A stretch of DNA of 54,783 nucleotides from the NCBI GenBank assembly GCA_964536015.1, contig CAZHVS010000019.1, positions 1 through 54,783 of the forward strand, in the 5' to 3' direction. The translations under genes were made by a program, and so were the position numbers. The notes beneath the pieces are model-generated. The model had not been told where the DNA came from. It saw only the letters and a list, made by a program, of their open reading frames with translations, and ran no database searches. Of this stretch, positions 17,316 to 27,602 are shown piece by piece. Position 1 is the stretch's first letter; each line of letters starts with the position of its first letter. This DNA is from CAZHVS01 sp964536015 (GTDB lineage Bacteria; Bacteroidota; Ignavibacteria; Ignavibacteriales; Ignavibacteriaceae).

Positions 17316-18362
17316 ATGAAAATGAAACTAAATAAATACACTGTCCTTGTTATCCTAACTCTGGCTTTTTTTGTCCAGTTGATAATTATAACCTACAATT
17401 ATATTACAGGCTACATAGTTGTTCCGAACATTTTAAATTATTTAATTCGCCTGGTTATCGGAACATCTTTTAGTTTTGTTTTTGCTTTGGTGCTAGTTTA
17501 TATCGACATACTGATTATAAACCAGTTAGATAAATTTTTTCCTTTATCTGTTAAGCCAGTTAAAAGAATACCAACGGAATTTTTTCTATCTGTCTTTACA
17601 GGCACAGTAATTGGTTCAATTATAACAATCGCAGCCAATATTTTAATGCCCTATTTTGATGGATTACTTAAAAACATAATCAATAATTCTTTGATAACTT
17701 CTGTTTTAAACATTTTTATAATAACAGTTATTGAATCCATAGTCTGGTTTAAGAGAGGTCAGTATTCTTTAGTAAAAGCTGAACAACTGGAAAAAGAAAA
17801 CTCGCAAATAAAATTTGAAACGCTAAAGAGTCAACTTAATCCCCATTTTCTTTTCAACAGTTTAAATGTTCTTTCGTCATTAATTAAAAAGGATTCGGAA
17901 AAAGCACAGGCTTTTGTTGATGAGTTTTCATCTGTTTACAGATACACTCTTGATGTAATTGATAAACCCGTCGTTGAGTTAAGAGAAGAAATAGGTTTTG
18001 CCAAATCATTTTTATTTTTACAGAAGATACGGTTTGATACTGCAATAGAAATACAAATAAATGTTGATGTATCAAAGTTAAATTATCTTGTTCCGCCACT
18101 TGCGGTTCAGACCTTACTTGAAAACACTTTTAAACACAACAAGGCGACCTCTGAAAGCCCTCTGCGAATAAAAATCTATAATGAAACCAATTATCTTCTG
18201 GTTATAAATAATCTTCAGCCAAAGTTAAAGGGTTATGACTCAAAAGGCATTGGTTTAAATAATCTTAATAAGCGATATGAATTGCTGGGAGAAGAGGCTC
18301 CACAATACCTGGTTACGGAAAAAGAATACATTGCAAAAATTTGGTTGATAAAGCCTGAATAA
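17316..18362 (+). CDS. LytS/YehU-type sensor histidine kinase
   Basis: A 348-residue membrane sensor kinase. Four hydrophobic helices fill about residues 8-150, without a large periplasmic domain. The His_kinase domain follows, with the phosphoacceptor His177 in LNPHFLFNSLN, and the ATPase part contains LLENTFKHN and GIGLNNLNKRYE. It lies 24 bases before the LytTR regulator, its evident partner. The signal is unknown. Confidence 0.92.
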   Translation: MKMKLNKYTVLVILTLAFFVQLIIITYNYITGYIVVPNILNYLIRLVIGTSFSFVFALVLVYIDILIINQLDKFFPLSVKPVKRIPTEFFLSVFTGTVIGSIITIAANILMPYFDGLLKNIINNSLITSVLNIFIITVIESIVWFKRGQYSLVKAEQLEKENSQIKFETLKSQLNPHFLFNSLNVLSSLIKKDSEKAQAFVDEFSSVYRYTLDVIDKPVVELREEIGFAKSFLFLQKIRFDTAIEIQINVDVSKLNYLVPPLAVQTLLENTFKHNKATSESPLRIKIYNETNYLLVINNLQPKLKGYDSKGIGLNNLNKRYELLGEEAPQYLVTEKEYIAKIWLIKPE

Positions 18363-18386
18363 GTTTAGTTATAAAAGAAAAAAACT

Positions 18387-19142
18387 ATGAAAACAATAAT
18401 TATTGAAGATGAAAAACTTGCTGCAGAAAGATTAGAAGAATTAATTAAAGAAATTGATTCTTCAATTGAAATTTCTGAGAAACTTGCTTCTGTAGAACAA
18501 TCAATACAATATTTAAAGTTAAACAAACCGGATTTGATATTCCTGGATATTCAGCTTGAAGATGGATTAAGTTTTTCAATATTTGAGAAAGCTACAGTTG
18601 ATGTTCCTATTATTTTTACAACAGCTTATGATCAGTTCGCAATAAAAGCGTTCAAACTTAACAGCATCGATTATCTTCTCAAGCCAATAAAAAAAGAAGA
18701 ATTGCGGGAAGCATTGAAAAAGTTTAAAAACATTAAATCATCTTATTTGTTGGATTTTGGTGATATAATTAAAAGCATTCAGAACAAAGAAATAAATTAC
18801 AAGAAAAGATTTTTAATTCAGTATGGACAAAAAATTAAAAAAGTTGAGATTAATGAAATCGCCTACTTTTATGCATTGGAGAAGAATGTGTTTCTAACAA
18901 CCTTTTCAGGAAATACATTCCCTGTTGATTTTGCTCTTGATAAACTTCAGGAAGTTATTGACCCCGAAAAATTTTTTCGTATAAATCGAAAATTGATAGT
19001 CTCTTTTAATGCAATTAAAAATATGATTCCATATTCCCGCTCAAGGATAAAAATTGAATTAAATCCATCTGAGCCCAAAGAAGTAGAAGCTCTTGTAAGC
19101 ATTGAGAGGTCATCGGCTTTTAAGGAATGGATGGATAAATAA
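18387..19142 (+). CDS. LytTR-family response regulator
   Basis: A 251-residue regulator. The receiver domain has acidic residues near the N-terminus (EDE), phosphoacceptor Asp54 in LIFLDIQLEDG, and the switch Thr and Lys later (TTAYD, LLKPI). The LytTR DNA-binding domain occupies about residues 140-248 (EINEIAYFYALEKNVFL, then FFRINRKLIVSFNAI). It works with the upstream kinase. Targets are unknown. Confidence 0.93.
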   Translation: MKTIIIEDEKLAAERLEELIKEIDSSIEISEKLASVEQSIQYLKLNKPDLIFLDIQLEDGLSFSIFEKATVDVPIIFTTAYDQFAIKAFKLNSIDYLLKPIKKEELREALKKFKNIKSSYLLDFGDIIKSIQNKEINYKKRFLIQYGQKIKKVEINEIAYFYALEKNVFLTTFSGNTFPVDFALDKLQEVIDPEKFFRINRKLIVSFNAIKNMIPYSRSRIKIELNPSEPKEVEALVSIERSSAFKEWMDK

Positions 19143-19195
19143 AATCAGCATTCAATTTAATTTTCAATTAGAAATTTGTTAAAGATATTTTAAGT

Positions 19196-20245
19196 ATGAT
19201 GGATCAACCCCTTTTAATTTATTATTTTTCAGGAACTGGTAATGCAAGAAACGTTGCTCATTGGTTCGCTGATTCTGCAAAGGAAAAAAACTATGACACT
19301 GATATAATTGATATTTCTAAAATTGATAGAAAAAATATTTCATCCCCGCCAGAGAAGTCATTAATCGGATTTTGTTCTCCTACACATGGCTTTAATTATC
19401 CCCCTGTAATGATGTATTTTATCTTTCGTTTTCCAAAAGCCAAAGGGAATAAAGTTTTCTTAATTAATACAAGAGCGGGATTGAAATTATTCAAAATATA
19501 TTTTCCCGGACTTAGCGGAATAGCTTTGTTGCTTGCCGCCATAGTACTTATTCTTAAAGGATATAAAATTGTTGGAATGCGATCAATAGATCTTCCTTCA
19601 AACTGGATTTCTTTGCACCCGGGTTTAATTGAAACTGCAATAAAAGCAATTCATGATAGATGTAAACGAATAACTAAAATTTTTGCAAATAAAATTCTCG
19701 ATGGAAAAAGAAATTACCGTGCTCTTCTGGATATAGTTCAGGATTTACTGATTGCTCCTATTGCGGTACTGTATTTTTTCCCCGGAAGATTTGTAATTGC
19801 AAAAACTTTTTACGCAAATTCAAAATGTAACAATTGTAATTTATGCATAAATAATTGTCCTGTTAAGGCAATACAAACAATTTCCGAACGTCCCTATTGG
19901 ACATTCAAATGTGAAAGCTGTATGAAATGTATGAATGAATGTCCTCAAAGAGCTATTGAAACAGAACATGGTTTCCTCGCGGTTTTTCTCTATTTATTTT
20001 ATTCCCTGTTTATTGGGTGGTTCTGGTCGGGCTTTAATAGATTTGTTCGGATTCCCCAAAATATTACAGGTAACTTTTTTTCATTTGTTATAGAGAGCAT
20101 ACTCTTTCTGGCATTTATATTACCAGGATATTTTATTATTCATTACTTATATAAATCTACGGTAATAAGAAGACTGATAGACTTTACATCATTAACCCAT
20201 TTTAAATTCTGGAACAGATACCGTTCGGCAAAAAAATACAGATAA
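19196..20245 (+). CDS. EFR1-type flavodoxin-ferredoxin protein
   Basis: A 349-residue redox protein. The N-terminal flavodoxin-like domain has YYFSGTGNARNVA as its FMN phosphate loop. Two 4Fe-4S clusters follow, CNNCNLCINNCP and CESCMKCMNECP, around residues 212-250. Hydrophobic segments near residues 100-120 and in the last 90 residues suggest membrane association. EFR1 proteins are electron carriers of unclear partner. It starts about 50 bases after the response regulator and may share its transcript. Confidence 0.88.
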   Translation: MMDQPLLIYYFSGTGNARNVAHWFADSAKEKNYDTDIIDISKIDRKNISSPPEKSLIGFCSPTHGFNYPPVMMYFIFRFPKAKGNKVFLINTRAGLKLFKIYFPGLSGIALLLAAIVLILKGYKIVGMRSIDLPSNWISLHPGLIETAIKAIHDRCKRITKIFANKILDGKRNYRALLDIVQDLLIAPIAVLYFFPGRFVIAKTFYANSKCNNCNLCINNCPVKAIQTISERPYWTFKCESCMKCMNECPQRAIETEHGFLAVFLYLFYSLFIGWFWSGFNRFVRIPQNITGNFFSFVIESILFLAFILPGYFIIHYLYKSTVIRRLIDFTSLTHFKFWNRYRSAKKYR

Positions 20246-20310
20246 ATTTTATCAATACATAAAACCATTCATCATAAAATAATTTGCAGAAAAAGTCTTT
20301 GTGTGTATTT

Positions 20311-20340
20311 TGGAAACGATAAAAACAAAAAATGTTTCCA
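20311..20340. promoter_or_regulatory. Candidate TetR operator
   Basis: TGGAAAC at 20311-20317 and its exact complement GTTTCCA at 20334-20340 form a 30-base inverted repeat with a 16-base A-rich spacer. It lies 54 bases before the tetR-like gene, so it is a natural site for autoregulation of the efflux operon. Inference. Confidence 0.45.
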
Positions 20341-20393
20341 GAGGAACTTATGCCCCCTTTGGCTTGTTATAATAAAAAAACAACAGAACAAAA

Positions 20394-21035
20394 ATGAATA
20401 ACGATACAGAAGTAAAAAGTAAAATACTTACCCATGCAAGTGAAATGTTTCAACGTTATGGTTTTACAAAAATCACAATGGAGGAAATAGCTTCAGAGCT
20501 TGGAATAAGCAAGAAAACGCTTTATAAAAATTTTTCAAATAAAGAACATATTCTAAAAGAAATTATCAATGAAGCAAAATGTGAAATAACCAGCTTTGTT
20601 GAAGATTTGATTCATAATAAAAAAATTGACTTTATTGAAAAGTTAAAAATGTTTATGAATTTTCTTATAAAGCACTCTTCAAAGCTCAACAGTCCAATGG
20701 TGCAAGAACTCGCTAAAAATTATCCCAAACTTTGGGATGATATTCAGGAATTGCGGAAAAAGAAAGCACTTAAAAATTTTACCCTGCTCATCGATGAAGG
20801 AATTAACCTTGGTGTTTTTAGAGAGGACATAAACAAAGAAGTTGTGGTGCTGTTATATATTTCTGCAATACATGCAATTATAAATCCTGAAACGCTTTCT
20901 CAATTACCAGTATCTGGTGGACAGGTTTTTGAAAACATAATTAAAATAATTTTTGAAGGCATCTTAAGCAAAGATGGAAGGAAAAAGTATAAAACTAAAC
21001 TTTTAGTTAATCTACAGGGAGATTTTCAACTATGA
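20394..21035 (+). CDS. TetR/AcrR-family repressor of the efflux operon
   Basis: A 213-residue regulator. The N-terminal HTH covers about residues 24-54 (KITMEEIASELGISKKTLYKN). The all-helical C-terminal domain binds an unknown ligand. Its stop overlaps the start of the TolC-like gene (ATGA), so it is the first gene of a regulator-plus-pump operon. An inverted repeat upstream may be its operator. Confidence 0.92.
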   Translation: MNNDTEVKSKILTHASEMFQRYGFTKITMEEIASELGISKKTLYKNFSNKEHILKEIINEAKCEITSFVEDLIHNKKIDFIEKLKMFMNFLIKHSSKLNSPMVQELAKNYPKLWDDIQELRKKKALKNFTLLIDEGINLGVFREDINKEVVVLLYISAIHAIINPETLSQLPVSGGQVFENIIKIIFEGILSKDGRKKYKTKLLVNLQGDFQL

Positions 21036-22354
21036 AAAAGAAAAACACGAAATCATTTTTAACATTTATCATAATTTTATTTTTTATCTCATCAGCTTAT
21101 TCACAAAACAAACTTTCCATAAGCGTAGATGAAGCCATTAATCTGGGTTTGAAAAACAATAAAAACCTTAACATTTCTGTAATGAAAGTACGCAGCAGCG
21201 AATATAAACTGAAAGAAACTAATGCGGGAAGACTTCCTTCGTTAAAACTTTTTGGTGCATATACTCGCTTAAGCAAAGTTGATCCTTTTAGCATTACAAC
21301 ACCTTTTGGTTCTTTTGTTGTCTCTCCTTCTATTCTGGATAACTGGACAACAAAACTAACTCTATCTCAACCGCTGTTCACAGGATTCAAACTGGAAAGC
21401 GCAAGCGATATTTCAGAATTTAACTATCAGGCAACAACTGAAGAGTATAATAAAGACAAAGAAGAATTGATATTTAACATTAAAAACAGTTATTGGAATT
21501 ACTTTAAAGCAATTCAAATGAAGAAAGTTGTGGACGAAACAGTTCAACAAATTGAATCGCATCTTACTGATGCAAAAAATTTGTTTGCACAGGGACTTTT
21601 AACTACAAACGATATATTAAAACTTGAAGTCCAACTTTCAGAAGCTAAACTAAAACACATAGATGCCGCAAATGCAGTTAAACTCTCAATGATATCTTTA
21701 TGCAACACTTTAGGAATCTCTCTTAAAACTGAAATAACAATATCTTCTTCAGCAAACGGAGAGATAAAAGATTATGGAGATGTTGATGCATTAATTTTAA
21801 AAGCTATAAACAATAGACCTGAAGTTAAGGCTGCCGATTTACGAATTAAAATGAGTGAAGCAAATCTTTCTCTTTCAAGATCAGGCTGGTATCCACAGGT
21901 GTTTCTTAGCGGCAACTATAATTACAGCCGCCCTAATCAAAGAATTGTTCCCGGAAAAGATGCCTGGAAAGACACCTGGGATGTAAGTGTATCAATGAGT
22001 TTTGATATCTGGAACTGGATGACAACATCCCATCAAACCGAGCAGGCAGAAGCACAGTTAAATCAAACCGTTGATGCATTGTCTCTAACAAAAGACGCTG
22101 TTACCCTTGAAGTAACCTCTAATTATCTTTCTTTGCTGCAATCGAAAGAAAAAATTAGTATATCAAAATTTGCTGTTACGCAGGCAGAAGAAAATATGAG
22201 AGTTACTGAACAGAAATACAAAAACGGTGTATCTCTTACATCCGAGGTCATTGATGCAGAGGTTGCTTTGCTTGTTGCAAAGACCAATTATACAAACGCT
22301 CTTGTTGATTATGAAATTGCCAAAGCAAAATTAGAAAAATCAACAGGGCAATAA
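21032..22354 (+). CDS. TolC-family outer-membrane efflux protein
   Basis: A 440-residue outer-membrane channel. A signal peptide is followed by the two long helical repeats of the OEP family (for example AINLGLKNNKNLNISVMKV, and later TEQKYKNGVSLTSEVIDAEV). It trimerises to give the exit duct of the tripartite pump encoded with it. The start overlaps the tetR stop by four bases. Confidence 0.92.
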   Translation: MKKKNTKSFLTFIIILFFISSAYSQNKLSISVDEAINLGLKNNKNLNISVMKVRSSEYKLKETNAGRLPSLKLFGAYTRLSKVDPFSITTPFGSFVVSPSILDNWTTKLTLSQPLFTGFKLESASDISEFNYQATTEEYNKDKEELIFNIKNSYWNYFKAIQMKKVVDETVQQIESHLTDAKNLFAQGLLTTNDILKLEVQLSEAKLKHIDAANAVKLSMISLCNTLGISLKTEITISSSANGEIKDYGDVDALILKAINNRPEVKAADLRIKMSEANLSLSRSGWYPQVFLSGNYNYSRPNQRIVPGKDAWKDTWDVSVSMSFDIWNWMTTSHQTEQAEAQLNQTVDALSLTKDAVTLEVTSNYLSLLQSKEKISISKFAVTQAEENMRVTEQKYKNGVSLTSEVIDAEVALLVAKTNYTNALVDYEIAKAKLEKSTGQ

Positions 22355-22388
22355 ATTAATAGGAAAATTAAATTAACGAGGAAATAAA

Positions 22389-23444
22389 ATGAAAAAATTA
22401 AAATATATTGGCATTGCGGTACTTGCTTTTGCAGTTATTCTTTTTATTCTTTTTAATAACAAGGCCAAACTGCAGGCTAAAGAAAAATCAGCAATTAAAA
22501 ACGCATATTACGTCTCAGTTTATAAAGCAGAAAAATCAAAAATTTCAGAAGACATTTCTCTTGTTGGAACAATTACAGCATACAACGACGTAAATGTTTT
22601 ATCAGAAACCTCTGGAAGAGTAACGCATGTATTTGCAAAAGTCGGTGACTATAAAGCCGCCGGCTCGGTGCTAGTTCAGGTTGATGATGAATTGAAAAAG
22701 GCCGCCTTGATGGTTGCAGAAGCTAATTACGAAAAATCAAAAAAAGATTATGAGAGATTTGTTGAATTGCATAAACAAAAATCAATTACAGATGCACAAC
22801 TTGATGCTGCCAAACTTGCATATGTCTCTGCAGAATCTCAATTCATCGTTGCAAAAAGACAATTAGAAGACACAAAGGTTAAAACACCAATTTCAGGTAT
22901 TGTTACATTAAGACCGATCGATGTTGGTTCAACTTTGCAGGGAGCTCCTCAACCAACCCTTGTTGCAAATGTGGTTGATATTTCAAGATTGAAAATAAAA
23001 ATCAATGTCTCTGAGAATGTTGTATTTAAATTAAAAGTCGGAGACTATGTAGAGGCTTCGACGCAGGTTTATCCAAATATTAAATTTAATGGAAAAGTTG
23101 AAACCATTTCTTCAAAGGGAGATGAATCTCATACATATACTGTTGAAATTGTAATTAACAACGATAGCCGGCATCCTCTTAAAGCAGGAATGTTTGCAAA
23201 TGTATTTTTCACAACTTTGGAAAGACAACAGGTGCTTTCCGTTCCAAGGGAAGCAATAGTTGGAAGTGTAAAAGAACCAAAGATTTATGTTGTTGAAAAT
23301 GGTATAGCTAAACTTAAAAATGTGTCAACCGGTGTTTCGTTCGGAACAAAAATAGAAATTCTAGATGGAATAAATGATGGGGACATAATTGTTATCAGCG
23401 GACAAAACACACTTAAAGATAATACACCTGTAGAAATTCTTTAA
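22389..23444 (+). CDS. RND efflux periplasmic adaptor (HlyD/MdtA type)
   Basis: A 351-residue membrane-fusion protein. An N-terminal hydrophobic anchor is followed by a biotinyl/lipoyl-like hairpin domain (VNVLSETSGRVTHVFAKVGD), a short coiled-coil hairpin (about 100-155), the returning lipoyl half (KTPISGIVTLRPIDVGS) and beta-barrel domains. It links the RND pump to the TolC-like channel. It lies 34 bases after the channel gene and 29 before the pump. Confidence 0.93.
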   Translation: MKKLKYIGIAVLAFAVILFILFNNKAKLQAKEKSAIKNAYYVSVYKAEKSKISEDISLVGTITAYNDVNVLSETSGRVTHVFAKVGDYKAAGSVLVQVDDELKKAALMVAEANYEKSKKDYERFVELHKQKSITDAQLDAAKLAYVSAESQFIVAKRQLEDTKVKTPISGIVTLRPIDVGSTLQGAPQPTLVANVVDISRLKIKINVSENVVFKLKVGDYVEASTQVYPNIKFNGKVETISSKGDESHTYTVEIVINNDSRHPLKAGMFANVFFTTLERQQVLSVPREAIVGSVKEPKIYVVENGIAKLKNVSTGVSFGTKIEILDGINDGDIIVISGQNTLKDNTPVEIL

Positions 23445-23473
23445 CTGCATCTTGTAAAAAAGGAAAATTTATT

Positions 23474-26400
23474 ATGACTATTACAGAATTATCTATTAAA
23501 CGACCATCGCTGGTAATTGTTGTCTTTACAGCTTTAATTTTATCCGGCTTATATGCGTTGCAGTTATTGAATTATGAACTGCTACCTAAAATAACTCCTC
23601 CCGTAATTACAATTACAACTATCTATCCCGGGGCATCACCAAGTGAAGTAGAAATAAATGTAACCAAACAAATTGAAGATGCTATTTCGGGTCTTGATAA
23701 AATAGATGAAGTTCGTTCCATTTCACAGGAAGGAGTTTCCTTTGTAATTGTTCAACTTTTACAATCAGCAAATACTGATATTTCGCTTCAGGATGCACAA
23801 AGAAAAGTAAATGAAATTGTTTCCAAACTTCCATCAGGAACAAAAGCTCCTACTATTTCTAAAATTGCATTTGATGAAATTCCTGTTATAAGAATGGGTG
23901 TTTCAAGTAATCTTAATTCAAAAGAATTTTATACATTTTTAAAAGATAAAATAAAACCTTCTATATCAAAACTTGCAGGTGTGGGACAGGTTGCGTTAAT
24001 CGGAGGACAAGAAAGAGAAATTAAAATCAATCTTGACCACAACAAGCTGAAATCCTATGGCTTATCGATACTACAAGTAATGTCTGCAATTAAAAGTTCC
24101 AATCTTGATTTTCCAACTGGAAATGTTAAAGATGTCGATCAACAATATGTGGTTAGGGTTGCAGGGAAATTCAATTCAATAGATGAACTTAGAAATCTTG
24201 CAATAGGAGTTTCAAGGCAGGGGGGAACAATTACATTATCTGATGTTGCTGAAGTTCAGGACGGTGTTCAGGAGGCTGTAAATTATACACGCATTAACAA
24301 CAAACCCACTGTTAGTATACAAATTCAAAAACAAACTGATGCAAACGCTGTGGAGGTCTCTAAATTAATCAGAAAAGAACTGGCTAACCTTGAAGAAAGA
24401 TATAAGAATCTCGATCTTAAATTTACAATTGCGCAGGATGCTTCTCTCTTTACAATTGACGCAGCAAACGCTGTAAAAACAGATCTTGCCATTGCAGTTG
24501 TTCTGGTTGCGCTTGTAATGTTACTCTTCCTCCATAGTATAAGAAATTCAATTATTGTTTTGGTTGCTATTCCATCTTCTTTAATTACAACTTTTGGAGT
24601 TATGTACGCCTTAGGTTTTACATTAAACCTGATGACGTTACTTGGACTTTCTCTTGTTGTAGGAATTCTTGTTGATGATTCAATAGTTGTGCTCGAAAAT
24701 ATTTATCATCATCTTGAAGCAGGAGAAGAAAGGAAGGTTGCCGCATTAAGAGGAAGAAATGAAATTGGTTTCGCAGCTCTTGCAATCACTTTTGTTGACG
24801 TTGCAGTATTTCTTCCGCTTGCTTTAACTGGTGGAATTATTGGAAATATTATGAGACAATTTTCTGTAGTGGTAGTGGTTTCTACTTTGCTTAGTCTTTT
24901 TGTTTCATTTACTGTTACACCAATGCTGGCTTCACGTTTTGCTAAACTGGAAAGACAAAAAAATACAAATATAATAGGAAGATTTGTAATATGGTTTGAG
25001 AACAAATTCAAAAATTTAACAGAAGATTATGTTAAACTACTTGAGTGGAGTTTCAAAAACAGGTGGAAAGTTTCAGTTGCCGCAATATTGCTTTTATTTG
25101 CTTCGCTGGCTCTGGTACCTCTCGGATTTATTGGTGGTGAGTTTATGACTCAAACAGACCGCGGTGAGTTTGCTGTAACAATTGAACTTCCTCCGGGAGC
25201 AAAACTTGAACAAACAAATTCAACTTCTCAATATGTCGAGAGAATTATCAATTCTATGCCTGAAGTTGAAAAAACCTTTGTAACCGCCGGAATATCTAAC
25301 GAAGGCTTAATTGGTTTTTCATCTAACAATGTATCAGAGATTAACGTTACGCTTGTACCAAAAAATGAGAGACAAAAATCAACTGATGATGTGTCGGATG
25401 AAATTAAAATGATAGTTCAAAAAATTCCGGGAGTAAAAGTAAGAGTAAACCCAATAGGAATTTTTGGGACAGCAAATCAAACACCCATACAAATTATTGT
25501 AGGCGGCACTAATATAGATGATGTATTTAAGTCGGCAAAAATTGTTGAAGATGTTGTAAAGTCTGTACCGGGAACAACTGATGTCCGCTCCTCTTCTGAA
25601 GAAGGAAAACCTGAAACAAGAATTGAAGTTGATAGAGAAAAATTAAATGCACTTGGACTTACTATAGCTGATGTTGGGGCAACTTTGCGAGTAGCTTTAA
25701 CAGGTGATGATGAATCAAAATTTCGGGATGGACAAAATGAATATGATATCCGAATTCAGCTTGATGAGTTTGATAGAGCAAAAACTGACAATATTGGTAG
25801 TTTAACAGTAATGAATAAAAAAGGACAACTTGTTGAACTTAACCAGTTTGCAAATATTACTCTTTCAACGGGTCCCACTAAACTGCAACGACAGGGAAGA
25901 AACCCTGCAATTACTATTTATGCACAGGCAGTTGGAAGACCCATTGGTTCTGTTTCTCAAGACATTGATAATATTTTGAAAAAAACAAAACTGCAAGGAA
26001 CAGCAACTTATTCATTTGGTGGTGATTTTAAAAACCAACGAGAGTCTTTTGGAACTCTCTTCATTGCCTTATTTGCTGCTTTAATATTTACTTATATGAT
26101 AATGGTTGCTCTTTACGACAACTTTATTTATCCTTTTATAATTTTCTTTTCTATTCCCCTTGCAATGATTGGAGCTTTACTGGCGCTTGCATTAACAATG
26201 AAGTCATTAAGTATTTTTACAATGCTTGGAATTATCATGCTTATTGGTCTTGTTGGTAAAAATGCAATTTTACTTGTTGATAGAACCAACGCAAAACGTT
26301 TAGAGGGAGCTGCTGTTCACGAAGCGTTGATTGATGCAGGAAGAATGCGTTTAAGACCAATTTTAATGACAACATTAACCATGGTTTTTGGTATGCTTCC

Positions 26401-26617
26401 GATTGCTCTTTCAACAAGTTCGGGTGCTGAATGGAAAAGCGGCTTGGCATGGGCTTTAATTGGAGGATTGACAAGCTCTCTTATTTTAACGCTTGTCGTT
26501 GTTCCTATTGTTTATACAAAAGTTGAGGAGTTGCGTATCTCAATCCCTGCTTTTTTCAGAAAAATACTGAGAAGAGAGAAAAAAGAATTAATTGCTGGAG
26601 TTGAAATAACAGACTAA
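23474..26617 (+). CDS. RND-family efflux permease (AcrB/MdtB-like)
   Basis: A 1047-residue inner-membrane proton-driven pump with 12 membrane helices and two large periplasmic loops. The start (ITELSIKRPSLVIVV) and the motif GLSLVVGILVDDSIVVLENI, with the proton-relay aspartates in helix 4, are typical of the HAE1 group for hydrophobic and amphiphilic compounds. A long bidirectional terminator follows. Substrates are unknown. Confidence 0.95.
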   Translation: MTITELSIKRPSLVIVVFTALILSGLYALQLLNYELLPKITPPVITITTIYPGASPSEVEINVTKQIEDAISGLDKIDEVRSISQEGVSFVIVQLLQSANTDISLQDAQRKVNEIVSKLPSGTKAPTISKIAFDEIPVIRMGVSSNLNSKEFYTFLKDKIKPSISKLAGVGQVALIGGQEREIKINLDHNKLKSYGLSILQVMSAIKSSNLDFPTGNVKDVDQQYVVRVAGKFNSIDELRNLAIGVSRQGGTITLSDVAEVQDGVQEAVNYTRINNKPTVSIQIQKQTDANAVEVSKLIRKELANLEERYKNLDLKFTIAQDASLFTIDAANAVKTDLAIAVVLVALVMLLFLHSIRNSIIVLVAIPSSLITTFGVMYALGFTLNLMTLLGLSLVVGILVDDSIVVLENIYHHLEAGEERKVAALRGRNEIGFAALAITFVDVAVFLPLALTGGIIGNIMRQFSVVVVVSTLLSLFVSFTVTPMLASRFAKLERQKNTNIIGRFVIWFENKFKNLTEDYVKLLEWSFKNRWKVSVAAILLLFASLALVPLGFIGGEFMTQTDRGEFAVTIELPPGAKLEQTNSTSQYVERIINSMPEVEKTFVTAGISNEGLIGFSSNNVSEINVTLVPKNERQKSTDDVSDEIKMIVQKIPGVKVRVNPIGIFGTANQTPIQIIVGGTNIDDVFKSAKIVEDVVKSVPGTTDVRSSSEEGKPETRIEVDREKLNALGLTIADVGATLRVALTGDDESKFRDGQNEYDIRIQLDEFDRAKTDNIGSLTVMNKKGQLVELNQFANITLSTGPTKLQRQGRNPAITIYAQAVGRPIGSVSQDIDNILKKTKLQGTATYSFGGDFKNQRESFGTLFIALFAALIFTYMIMVALYDNFIYPFIIFFSIPLAMIGALLALALTMKSLSIFTMLGIIMLIGLVGKNAILLVDRTNAKRLEGAAVHEALIDAGRMRLRPILMTTLTMVFGMLPIALSTSSGAEWKSGLAWALIGGLTSSLILTLVVVPIVYTKVEELRISIPAFFRKILRREKKELIAGVEITD

Positions 26618-26630
26618 ATTATTTGTGATT

Positions 26631-26682
26631 AAAAGATTCTATCCTTTTTCATTTATAACTTGTGAAAAAGATAGAATCTTTT
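26631..26682. terminator. Bidirectional terminator overlapping the end of the flavoprotein gene
   Basis: Arms at 26631-26651 and 26663-26682 pair over about 20 bases with one bulge (AAAAGATTCTATC / GATAGAATCTTTT), flanked by A and T runs. It lies between two convergent genes. The right arm and loop lie inside the 3' end of the 26649-27602 gene, whose last codons therefore serve as part of the terminator. Confidence 0.8.
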
Positions 26683-27602
26683 ATTGTTTGTTGATATTCT
26701 GTTAATAATTTATCAAATACTTCCTTTACAGTTAGAATATTTCTAATTAATCCGCTGCTCTGACCTGCTTCCATAGCTCCTTCTTTTTCATTTCCTTCAA
26801 AGATTCCTTTCATTTCTCTTTTTTTCCCAAGAAGTTCTTTAAGCTGATCTTCGCCTAATCCTTCCTGCTCTGCTTTCAGAGATTGTATTGCAAAGTCGTT
26901 TTTTAGCATTCGCATTAATCCAATTTTTTTATAAACAAGAATAGTGTCACCATCATTTGCATCAACTATTTTTCTTTTATAATTATCATGTGCAGAAGAT
27001 TCAATGGTGGCGGCAAATCGCGTCCCTATTTGTACACCTTCAGCACCAAGGCATAGTGCTGCCGCTATTTGTCTTCCATCTGCAATTCCGCCAGCAGCTA
27101 TAAGCGGAATTTTTACTGCGTCAGCAATTTGCGGAATTAAACAAAGTGTGGTTATTTCATCCGCCCCATTATGTCCGCCTGCTTCAACTCCTTCTCCGAC
27201 AATTGCATCACAACCGGCATTTTCAGCTTTTACCGCTTGCTTTACATTTGATACAACATGAACAACTTTTATATTATTTTTTTTTAGTACATCAATATAT
27301 TTAGCTGGATTTCCGGCGGAGGTAAAAACAATTTTAATACCTTCCTTAATCGTAACATTAATCAGTTGTTCGGCATCCTCACGAAGAAGGGGAATATTGA
27401 CTCCGAAAGAATTACTTGTGGCTGCTTTGCATTTTTGCATATGCTCTTTAAGCAACTCCGGCTTCATTGAACCTGCTCCTATTAATCCAAGCCCGCCGCA
27501 ATTAGATACTGCAGAAGCAAGCTTCCAACCTGAAACCCAGACCATTCCTGCTTGAATTATCGGATATTCAATACCAAATAATTTTTTAATACGATTTTGC
27601 AT
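26649..27602 (-). CDS. FMN-dependent nitronate monooxygenase / FabK-like enoyl-ACP reductase
   Basis: A 317-residue TIM-barrel flavoprotein. It starts with GIEYPIIQAGMVWVSGW, has EAGGH144NG with the catalytic His at the same number as in FabK, and has LIAAGGIADGR and GAEGVQIGTRF for FMN phosphate. The family contains both nitronate monooxygenases and FabK-type enoyl reductases, and sequence alone does not settle which. No other fatty-acid gene is nearby. A GGAG site precedes the ATG. Confidence 0.85.
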   Translation of the reverse strand: MQNRIKKLFGIEYPIIQAGMVWVSGWKLASAVSNCGGLGLIGAGSMKPELLKEHMQKCKAATSNSFGVNIPLLREDAEQLINVTIKEGIKIVFTSAGNPAKYIDVLKKNNIKVVHVVSNVKQAVKAENAGCDAIVGEGVEAGGHNGADEITTLCLIPQIADAVKIPLIAAGGIADGRQIAAALCLGAEGVQIGTRFAATIESSAHDNYKRKIVDANDGDTILVYKKIGLMRMLKNDFAIQSLKAEQEGLGEDQLKELLGKKREMKGIFEGNEKEGAMEAGQSSGLIRNILTVKEVFDKLLTEYQQTIKDSIFFTSYK

